A DNA stretch of 5,960 bases from J088 sp003695505 [NCBI: Candidatus Dadabacteria bacterium] (lineage in GTDB: Bacteria; J088): assembly GCA_003695505.1 (NCBI GenBank), contig RFIY01000043.1, positions 1 through 5,960 of the forward strand, read 5' to 3'. The first letter of the stretch is position 1; the number at the start of each line of letters is the position of its first letter. Of this stretch, positions 1-5,181 are shown piece by piece. The notes beneath the pieces were generated by a model that saw nothing but the letters and a program-made list of their open reading frames with translations, had not been told where the DNA came from and did no database searches. The translations under genes and the position numbers were made by a program.

Positions 1-8
1 GAACTCGG

Positions 9-1388
9 ATGAGGATTGCAATTGCGGTCCTCGCGCTTCTGGCAGGCTGCGCGCGACCGTCCGGTCAGGTTCAGTACGGGGATACGGATTCGCTACTGAT
101 CGAAGACGTGCGCATCTATCCAGGAGCCGGATCCGCGACCGTCGGGCCGGTGACGGTCGTGGTTGAACATGGTCAGATCAAGGCGATCACGACTGTCGTG
201 CCGCGCGCCGATTCGACGCGACTCAACGGCCGCGGACGGACGCTGCTGCCGGGTCTGATCGACGCGCACACACATGTTGCAGGCTCTTTTGCGTCAACCT
301 GGAAGCCCGAGCTTCCAAACGCCGCAGCCAATCTTGAACGTCTGCTTTATGCCGGGATTACGACGGTGCTCGATCTGGGGGATCCACTGTCGCAACTGAA
401 CGATTTGCGGGCGCGCGTACGGCGAGGCGAGCTCGTTGGGCCGGATCTCTATTTTTCAGGGCCACATTTTGGTCCGGCACGAGGTCACCCGGCGGCGGTG
501 GTTCGTCTGATGTTGCCCTGGCCGCTCGACTGGCTGGTGGCTCGCGCCTTCTCGTTCCAGATCGAAACCGTCGAGGATGTCCGCGCCGGGCTGGCCGCGA
601 TCGAGCGCTCGGGAGCCGATGTGGTCAAAGTGACGGTGGATGAGTTGCCGGCCGGGGTGCCGGTGCTGTCCGAAGCATTACTCCGCGAAACCGTTGCGGG
701 CGCGCATCGCAGCGGACGCCGTGTGTTTGCCCATATCGGCTCGGTAACCGACGCGCTGCATGCGATTCAGGCCGGCGTCGACGTGCTGGCGCACAGCGTA
801 TACAAGCACGCGCTGACGAAGGGCGAAGTGCGGCAGATCGCGGCATCCGGTGTTACGGTCATCAGTACCGTGGGCGTGTTTGATCGAACAGACGAGCTGC
901 TCAATGGCCGTGGCGTGCACTCGTGGACGTCTCTCGAACGGGAGCTTGCTGCACCTGAGACGTTACATGCGCTCGCCGCACTGCCTGTGGAGACGGAAAT
1001 TCCGGCGCCAATGCGACGTTGGCTGAATGTACTTGCCGCGAGTCGGGCCGCTCAGGTGAACAATGTTGTCCGGCTCTGGGCGGCCGGGGCGCCGATTGCG
1101 GTCGGGACCGATTCGGCGATCGCCGGCTGGATCCCAGGCGCCTCGATGCACCAGGAACTGGCGCGGCTCGTCGATGCCGGTATGCCACCGTGGGCGGTAT
1201 TGCAGGCAGCAACGTCGGGTAGCGCCGCTGCATTGCGACGGCTCGACCGCGGAAGAATCGCGCCGGGGTACCGCGCGGATCTGGTTCTGGTTGACGGGGA
1301 TCCATTGCGCGAAATCCGGGACACGACGCAGATTGTCGCGGTCGTTCGTCATGGAAAGCTCGTGCACAGAAACGGACCCATTTACTGA
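9..1388 (+). CDS. Lipoprotein of the metal-dependent amidohydrolase superfamily (459 aa)
   Basis: Seen: the protein opens with a short Met-Arg n-region, a hydrophobic stretch and the lipobox L11-A12-G13-C14, so it is predicted to be lipidated at Cys14 and held on the periplasmic side of a membrane. The mature part has the imidazolonepropionase/prolidase-like amidohydrolase layout: a beta-sandwich segment (about 28-80), then the barrel starting at DAHTH with H87 and H89, a candidate bridging lysine K207 (ADVVKV), H242 (FAHI), H262 (LAHS) and D368 (GTDS). The C-terminal sandwich strand is G415-RIAPGYRADLVLVDGDP. All expected binuclear metal ligands are present, so it should be an active hydrolase of an amide, cyclic amide or peptide bond; the substrate cannot be read from sequence. 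Start: ATG at 9 fits the lipobox, but the frame is open to the window edge and the ribosome binding site would lie mostly outside. Its tail overlaps the convergent gene by 7 bp. Confidence 0.88.
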   Translation: MRIAIAVLALLAGCARPSGQVQYGDTDSLLIEDVRIYPGAGSATVGPVTVVVEHGQIKAITTVVPRADSTRLNGRGRTLLPGLIDAHTHVAGSFASTWKPELPNAAANLERLLYAGITTVLDLGDPLSQLNDLRARVRRGELVGPDLYFSGPHFGPARGHPAAVVRLMLPWPLDWLVARAFSFQIETVEDVRAGLAAIERSGADVVKVTVDELPAGVPVLSEALLRETVAGAHRSGRRVFAHIGSVTDALHAIQAGVDVLAHSVYKHALTKGEVRQIAASGVTVISTVGVFDRTDELLNGRGVHSWTSLERELAAPETLHALAALPVETEIPAPMRRWLNVLAASRAAQVNNVVRLWAAGAPIAVGTDSAIAGWIPGASMHQELARLVDAGMPPWAVLQAATSGSAAALRRLDRGRIAPGYRADLVLVDGDPLREIRDTTQIVAVVRHGKLVHRNGPIY

Positions 1389-2314
1389 GATGACGGCACC
1401 TTACAGTGCTTCGGAATTGGCCAGTCTCGTGCGTGCAACGGCTGAACCGATGCCAGCAGGGGATCCCAGGTGTATCGGTTGTAGGTATGATTTGCGATGG
1501 CTTCGCGGAAGCGCTCCGCCAGAAACATCCCGACTTCATAGTTGTACGCCGTCAGCAGGTCGCGTGGGCAGATCTTCTGGATCCCTTCCAGGGCAACAAG
1601 GGCAGCTTCAGGGCCTTCCTTGAGATACAGTGCTTCCGCGCGCGTGATGTGCCACAGTGAAATGACCGACTCCTGTTGGAGACGGCCAGCTTCCAGAAGC
1701 GCAAGCCCCTTGTCGATGTCCCCGTAGCTGACGGGAAAGGGCGGCAGTTTGATGTACATCTTGGCCTGGATGGTCTGAATTGCGCCGAAGAAATAGTCGC
1801 GGCTGACCGTGCTGGCGCGATCGAGCAGATCTTTGAACGTGGGCAGCATGTGCAGTGCATTGAGCACGCCGCGGGCCAGACCCTCCAGGCCGTAAAACAT
1901 GGCGAACCAGAATGGCCCGGCCGGGTGATCAGGCTGCTCACGGGACAATTGCGCGGCAAGTTTCTGAAGCAGCGCGGCGGCTTCGGCACGATCTGCGCCG
2001 TCTGGCAGTGACTGCCACCACAGCAATCCATATTGCAGAGCCCAGTCCGCATACACTGGTCGATGCGTGGCCCGGTACTCCAGCCACAGTCGATCGACTG
2101 CTGCAAGTGCATCGTCGGGCTTCTCGATCAGGCGCTTCAGCACTCGGTAACGAGCCGGATCCGGAGCCATGGGATTGAGCGCATCGACGCCGCCGATCGT
2201 CGCAATGCGCCGTTCGAATTCTGAGGCTGGTGTTCTCGCAAAGGTTGGTTGCGCGTTGGCCGGCAGCGCCGGGCAGACGAGCAGAACCACAACGATGAGC
2301 TGGAGACAACGCAT
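1382..2314 (-). CDS. Secreted TPR-type protein, TatT-like (310 aa)
   Basis: Seen: a clear Sec signal peptide (MRC, then hydrophobic LQLIVVVLLV) with a likely signal peptidase I site after A21 (A19-N20-A21), so a periplasmic or exported protein. The rest is mainly helical. Residues about 130-245 resemble the TatT/TPR-fold family: a WFAMFYGLEGLARG helix, then LLDRAST-SRDYFFGA, then MYIKLPPFPVSYGDIDKGLALLEAG, then the paired helix ITRAEALYLKEGPEAALVALEG. Family knowledge: TatT proteins are periplasmic TPR scaffolds linked to TRAP-type uptake of hydrophobic ligands. No TRAP permease or binding protein lies nearby, so a transport role here is inference, and a general periplasmic TPR scaffold is equally possible. 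The start is ATG at 2314. No Shine-Dalgarno sequence precedes it, but the signal peptide fixes the start. It is convergent with the amidohydrolase and divergent from the REC-PAS gene. Confidence 0.8.
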   Translation of the reverse strand: MRCLQLIVVVLLVCPALPANAQPTFARTPASEFERRIATIGGVDALNPMAPDPARYRVLKRLIEKPDDALAAVDRLWLEYRATHRPVYADWALQYGLLWWQSLPDGADRAEAAALLQKLAAQLSREQPDHPAGPFWFAMFYGLEGLARGVLNALHMLPTFKDLLDRASTVSRDYFFGAIQTIQAKMYIKLPPFPVSYGDIDKGLALLEAGRLQQESVISLWHITRAEALYLKEGPEAALVALEGIQKICPRDLLTAYNYEVGMFLAERFREAIANHTYNRYTWDPLLASVQPLHARDWPIPKHCKVPSSQ

Positions 2315-2322
2315 TCGGCGAC

Positions 2323-2328
2323 ATGATA
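2323..2328 (-). promoter_or_regulatory. Possible -10 element of the TatT-like gene
   Basis: On the minus strand this reads TATCAT, five of six matches to TATAAT, ending 8 nt before the ATG at 2314. No convincing -35 hexamer sits 16-18 bp further upstream. If used, transcription would start almost at the start codon, which would suit the lack of a Shine-Dalgarno site. Weak evidence: a single hexamer. Confidence 0.2.
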
Positions 2329-2341
2329 ACGTAAGGAATCG

Positions 2342-2423
2342 GTGGGCGACGTTTCAGTGACGAATAACCCGGAGGACTCCGATCCGCGTTCTGATTTGCG
2401 AAGACAATCGCCTGCTGCGTGAG
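2342..2423 (+). other. Displaced 5' coding segment of the REC-PAS gene (apparent frame break)
   Basis: The receiver domain begins upstream of the first canonical ATG (2424). In that ATG's frame, codons from 2385 read RVLICEDNRLLRE, the usual first beta strand and acidic pair (E-D, 2400-2405) of a receiver. That frame has no ATG, GTG or TTG between the TGA at 2358-2360 and 2424. In another frame, GTG at 2342, preceded by AAGGA (2333-2337), reads MGDVSVTNNPEDSDPR and then leaves the receiver frame, stopping at TGA 2420-2422. Joining the two as ...NNPEDSDPR-VLICEDN... gives a natural N-terminus. Two extra bases (one more CG in CCGCGTT at 2384-2390) would join them exactly. The alternative is initiation at ATC 2382, 6 nt after GGAGG (2371-2375). 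The stop TGA 2420-2422 lies one base before ATG 2424, so coupled re-initiation is also conceivable. Confidence 0.6.
2371..2375 (+). promoter_or_regulatory. GGAGG, possible ribosome binding site for a non-AUG start at 2382
   Basis: A strong Shine-Dalgarno match sits 6 nt before ATC 2382, which would begin the receiver domain as (M)RVLICEDN. It matters because no canonical start exists here in the receiver frame. The same bases also encode Pro-Glu-Asp in the alternative GTG-2342 frame, so the match may be coincidental. Confidence 0.3.
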
Positions 2424-3860
2424 ATGCTGCAAGAGTATTTCGAGCGCACAGGCTACAGTGTCGAAGCGTACGCCAACGCCGAAGCATCACTTGCGGCGGC
2501 CGCACGGGCGATGCCCCAGCTCGCGGTCATCGATACGGCTTTGCCCGGGATGAGTGGTCTCGATGCCTGTCGGGCGATCCGGGCGCTGCCCGGCGGCGGT
2601 GAAGTGTATATACTTGCACTGACGACGAGGGACGCAGGTGAGGAGCCCGCCGCCGTGATGGAGGCCGGAGCCAACGACTATCTGGTGAAGCCGATCGACC
2701 GCAAACTGCTCAGGCTGCGGTTGGGAGTGGCTGCCAGCTTCCTGACCAACCTGCGGCAACGAAACCATGCCCTTGCGGCCCTCGAACGGGCGGATGCGCG
2801 GTACAGACTGCTGGCCGAGCACAGCCCGGATCTGGTCTGGCAGGTCGACGCTTCGGGCCGTTTGCGCTATGTCAGTCCAGCCATCGAGCGTTTGCTCGAC
2901 ATGCCGCTCGACGCGGCACTGCAAATGCCGCTCAATGACCTGTTCGTCGACGATGACCAGGACGCGCTGAAGCGTACGCTGTCGAGTCTCCTCAATGGTA
3001 CGAGCGACGGACCCGCACTGGTCGAACTGCGCGTTCGGCATCCCGATGGCCCGAGATGGACAGAAACGCGGATCCACGTCGCCAGCCGCAGCCCGTTGAG
3101 TCTGATTGGCGTGACGCGTGACATCAGTGACCGTCGCAAGGTACAGCAGCAGGCGTTGGAACGACAGTTGATGCTCGAACGTGTCGCCGCTGCCGTGCCC
3201 GGCGTCCTCTATTTGTTCGATTTGCAGGCGCAACGTTCCAGATTGTTGTCGGCTGATGCGGACGCGACGTCAGGCCTCCATGAAGAAGCGGATCCATTGC
3301 TGGCGCGTATGCATCCGGAAGATTACCTGTCCTGGATGGCCCACGTCGGAGAACACGCAGCCGATCTGGATGAGCATGACGCCTTGCGGTTTCAGTACCG
3401 CTTGCAGGACGCCGACGGCGAATGGCGCACATACGAAACGCGCGAAGTCATTTTCGATTTTGATGCAACCGGACGAGTGCGGACTTTGCTTGGCCTGGCC
3501 GTTGACCCGTCGGAGCTCTCGGTCCTGGAACGTGAACGCGTTCAGGCGCGGGCGACGATTGCCGCATTGCTCGCCCTCCAGCCTTGCGCGACGATCGTTT
3601 GCGATGAACAGGGATGGATCCTCTGGCAGAACGATGCTGCCGCAGAGCTGCTCGGGGTCAGTGAGGCCGAAGCTGCCGAGGGGGGATGGCGTGCCGTGGT
3701 CGGTACCGCTGATACCGCGCAGGCCCGACCCGTCAGGCTGATCGACAGCGGTGGGCGAGAACGCGCCACGGCACTCGCACGGATTACAGACGCGGAACTT
3801 GACGATGTCCGGGTACGCGTCCTGATGCTCGAAGCCGCACCCGGACCAGGAGCGCACTGA
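2424..3860 (+). CDS. Response-regulator receiver + three PAS-like domains, no output domain (478 aa from ATG 2424)
   Basis: Receiver (about 1-108, plus about 13 codons upstream of this ATG): phospho-acceptor D37 (LAVIDTALPGMSG), T67, and K89 (DYLVKP). PAS 1, about 124-240: LLAEHSPDLVWQVDASGRL, ending GVTRDISDRR. PAS 2, about 250-365, PAS_3-like: MHPEDYLSW, RFQYRLQDADGEWR, LGLAVDPSE. PAS 3, about 372-470: PCATIVCDEQGWILWQNDAAAELLG. The protein then ends. No HisKA/HATPase, GGDEF, EAL or DNA-binding domain follows, and the 73 bp before the next gene cannot encode one. Family knowledge: receivers take phosphate from a histidine kinase and PAS domains bind ligands or cofactors or mediate dimerisation, so this looks like a cytoplasmic signal-integration protein whose partner lies elsewhere. 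Anomaly: a product from ATG 2424 lacks strand 1 and the Mg-binding acidic pair, so this start is only the first canonical codon in frame. The true start is probably upstream (2342 with a frame repair, or ATC 2382). It may be a frameshifted gene. Confidence 0.8.
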   Translation: MLQEYFERTGYSVEAYANAEASLAAAARAMPQLAVIDTALPGMSGLDACRAIRALPGGGEVYILALTTRDAGEEPAAVMEAGANDYLVKPIDRKLLRLRLGVAASFLTNLRQRNHALAALERADARYRLLAEHSPDLVWQVDASGRLRYVSPAIERLLDMPLDAALQMPLNDLFVDDDQDALKRTLSSLLNGTSDGPALVELRVRHPDGPRWTETRIHVASRSPLSLIGVTRDISDRRKVQQQALERQLMLERVAAAVPGVLYLFDLQAQRSRLLSADADATSGLHEEADPLLARMHPEDYLSWMAHVGEHAADLDEHDALRFQYRLQDADGEWRTYETREVIFDFDATGRVRTLLGLAVDPSELSVLERERVQARATIAALLALQPCATIVCDEQGWILWQNDAAAELLGVSEAEAAEGGWRAVVGTADTAQARPVRLIDSGGRERATALARITDAELDDVRVRVLMLEAAPGPGAH

Positions 3861-3920
3861 GCGCATCCGGTTGCACAGCGGTAGCATGTAGCACAATACG
3901 ATCAGATCAGAGAAACCGAC

Positions 3921-3925
3921 AGGAG
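3921..3925 (+). promoter_or_regulatory. Ribosome binding site of the PPOX gene
   Basis: AGGAG lies 8 nt before ATG 3934 and selects it over the in-frame ATG at 3961 (Met10). Confidence 0.75.
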
Positions 3926-3933
3926 CAATCGCG

Positions 3934-4413
3934 ATGGCCTCTCGCCGTGACCAGATCCGCATGACGGATGACGAAATTCGGGAATTTCTGGCCAGTCAGA
4001 AGACCATGATCCTGACGAGCAACGGCCACGACGGGTATCCGCACCCGATGCCGATGTGGTTCTGGGCCGCACCGGATGGCTGCATCTACTTCGCGACGTA
4101 TGAAAAGAGCCAGAAAGTCCGCAACATCGAGCGCGATAGCCGGGTCTCTCTGCTCTGCGAGAGCGGTACGGAATATGAAGAGCTGAAGGCTGTTTTCATC
4201 AAGGCCGAGGCCGAACTCGTCAAGGACGTGGAGCTGGCTATTGATGTACTGATGCGAGCGGGTATGGGCGGCGATCCCGATCAGATGGCGCCCGAGCAGG
4301 CAGCCCAGGTGCGTGAAATGGTTCGGCCACGCGCGGTCAAGCGCGTCGTGATCCGCTGCCGGCCCAACAAGATCATCTCGTGGGATCACGCCAAGCTGGG
4401 CGGCACCTACTGA
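3934..4413 (+). CDS. Pyridoxamine 5'-phosphate oxidase-family (PPOX, split-barrel) protein (159 aa)
   Basis: Seen: a short single-domain protein with the PPOX pattern. MTDDEIREFLASQK (10-23) precedes the first strands MILTSNGHDGYPHPMPMWF (25-43), then GCIYFATYEKSQKVRNIERDSRVSLL (49-74), where K58, K61 and R63 fall in the usual cofactor-phosphate region. Next come AVFIKAEAELVKD and a C-terminal ISWDHAKLGGTY, an ending common in the Putative_PNPOx-type subfamily. Family knowledge: such proteins bind FMN or F420 (some heme or biliverdin) and act as small oxidoreductases. True pyridoxamine phosphate oxidase (PdxH) is longer with a different C-terminus, so PdxH activity is not implied. Cofactor and substrate are unknown. 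The gene lies 73 bp after the REC-PAS gene on the same strand with its own strong ribosome binding site; co-transcription is possible. It converges with the isochorismatase-like gene, leaving a 13-bp gap. Confidence 0.88.
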   Translation: MASRRDQIRMTDDEIREFLASQKTMILTSNGHDGYPHPMPMWFWAAPDGCIYFATYEKSQKVRNIERDSRVSLLCESGTEYEELKAVFIKAEAELVKDVELAIDVLMRAGMGGDPDQMAPEQAAQVREMVRPRAVKRVVIRCRPNKIISWDHAKLGGTY

Positions 4414-4426
4414 ATCGGCGCGTTGC

Positions 4427-5005
4427 TCAGTGGTCGCGCTCGCGCGTCAGATGGCTGAGCAGCTTGAACGCGGGGTTGTTGATCGCGCCGATCCAGGCAA
4501 ACAGCAGCGCCTCGAATGACAGGATGGCCACGCCGCTGGCACGGAGCTGCGCGATGGCGGCGCGATGGTCGTCCTTGTGGCGCGCCAGAACGGCGTCCTC
4601 GATCACGGCCGCCGAACCTCCTCGCGACTGCCAGTCGAGCGCCGTTTGCAGAACCGAAATATGCGATTCCATGCCGGCGAGCACGAGCCAGTGACGCTTC
4701 TGGTCTTCGAGCCACTGGACGATGGTGTCGTCACGTAGAGCCGAGAACGTCGCCCGTCTGAACACAGGTGCGTTGGCCGCGGGACCGGCAACAACAGGCA
4801 ATGCCGCGCCCAGAGAAGGCATGTCCTGCTCAACGACGGCTGCCGGCACACCGCAGCCGTTCGCGGCTTCGAGCAGTTTCCCGGCTCTGGTGAGGTGCCC
4901 CTGTACAAATTTTGCGGGCATCGCGGCAGCCAGATTTTGCTGCACATCGCAGGCGATAAAGACAGATGTGGCGGCGGTCGGCAAAGGGCTCTGGGCAGCA
5001 TTCAT
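4427..5005 (-). CDS. Isochorismatase-fold (cysteine hydrolase family) protein with altered catalytic residues (192 aa)
   Basis: Seen: the fold is clear. SVFIACDVQ carries the family Asp (D20); VVEQDMPSLGAALP matches the usual VTEQ-P-GLG segment; FRRATFSAL (83-89) matches the usual K-x-x-FS motif; LAGMESHISVLQTAL (110-123) matches the usual G-E-x-H-V-C-V-LQTAL; IEDAV and a C-terminal NPAFKLLSHL follow. Two triad positions differ. The Lys three residues before Phe is Arg84 (codon CGG) and the nucleophilic Cys is Ser117 (codon TCG). Family knowledge: nicotinamidase/YcaC-type members use Asp-Lys-Cys, while isochorismatases proper also lack the Cys, so loss of activity is not certain. Start: ATG 5005 is chosen because GGAG lies 9 nt upstream; the frame can extend to a TTG at 5029 without any ribosome binding site. 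Divergent from icd; substrate unknown. Confidence 0.85.
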   Translation of the reverse strand: MNAAQSPLPTAATSVFIACDVQQNLAAAMPAKFVQGHLTRAGKLLEAANGCGVPAAVVEQDMPSLGAALPVVAGPAANAPVFRRATFSALRDDTIVQWLEDQKRHWLVLAGMESHISVLQTALDWQSRGGSAAVIEDAVLARHKDDHRAAIAQLRASGVAILSFEALLFAWIGAINNPAFKLLSHLTRERDH

Positions 5006-5014
5006 CGGCGGTGT

Positions 5015-5018
5015 CTCC
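5015..5018 (-). promoter_or_regulatory. Ribosome binding site of the isochorismatase-like gene
   Basis: GGAG on the minus strand, 9 nt before ATG 5005. It decides this start over the upstream in-frame TTG at 5029, which has no such site. Confidence 0.6.
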
Positions 5019-5032
5019 AGAGGAGGCAAGGT

Positions 5033-5061
5033 TTGTCAGAAGGGCGCGGATTCGCTACACT
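5033..5061 (+). promoter_or_regulatory. Probable sigma70 promoter of icd
   Basis: TTGTCA (5033-5038, five of six to TTGACA) and TACACT (5056-5061, four of six to TATAAT) are separated by exactly 17 bp in the gap between the divergent genes. Transcription would start near 5068, giving a leader of about 114 nt before the icd start codon. Confidence 0.45.
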
Positions 5062-5149
5062 GAAATGTGTTCGCGCACGCTGCGGCACCGTTTGGCGGCT
5101 CCCCGGTCGCGGCGCTCACGACACCTGACAATACATTCGTAATCGTCAC

Positions 5150-5159
5150 AGGTCGACCT
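5150..5159. promoter_or_regulatory. Perfect 10-bp palindrome before the icd ribosome binding site
   Basis: AGGTCGACCT is a perfect inverted repeat with no spacer, 6 nt upstream of AAGGAG. It could be a small operator half or full site, or chance: a 10-bp palindrome is expected about once per kilobase. Function is unsupported beyond position. Confidence 0.2.
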
Positions 5160-5165
5160 TTCTTC

Positions 5166-5171
5166 AAGGAG
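5166..5171 (+). promoter_or_regulatory. Ribosome binding site of icd
   Basis: AAGGAG, 10 nt before ATG 5182; a strong match that supports this start. Confidence 0.75.
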
Positions 5172-5181
5172 CGTCTTCAGT

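Noticed and set aside
901-1539. 212-codon open frame on the minus strand
   Set aside because: It is antisense to the amidohydrolase and the tail of the TatT-like gene, and its Arg/Pro/Ser-rich translation shows no domain; typical shadow frame in GC-rich DNA.
1063-1623. 186-codon open frame on the plus strand
   Set aside because: Out-of-frame overlap of the amidohydrolase, low-complexity Arg/Ser/Gly composition, no start signal.
2487-3233. 248-codon open frame on the minus strand
   Set aside because: Antisense to the receiver and PAS coding frame, which has clear motifs; no ribosome binding site or recognisable domain.
3861-3933. Promoter or operator before the PPOX gene (TTGCAC at 3871, CACAAT at 3892, repeats of GTAGCA and ATCAG)
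   Set aside because: The -35 matches only three of six, spacing is poor, and the short direct repeats are too small to separate from chance.
3270-3962. 230-codon open frame on the minus strand
   Set aside because: Antisense to the PAS 2 and PAS 3 coding region and running into the PPOX start; no protein-like features.
4414-4426. Terminator between the convergent PPOX and isochorismatase-like genes
   Set aside because: The 13-bp gap has no stem-loop with a T tract; the same is true at the 1382-1388 convergent overlap, where GCAC/GTGC near 1395 is only a 4-bp stem.
3934-5005. PPOX and isochorismatase-like genes as a vitamin B6/NAD salvage pair
   Set aside because: They are convergent rather than co-directional, neither is assignable to a specific B6 or nicotinamide enzyme, and the second lacks the nicotinamidase triad.
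5006-5029. Longer N-terminus of the isochorismatase-like protein from TTG 5029
   Set aside because: Rare start codon with no Shine-Dalgarno; ATG 5005 has GGAG at 9 nt spacing, and the extra eight residues add no family motif.
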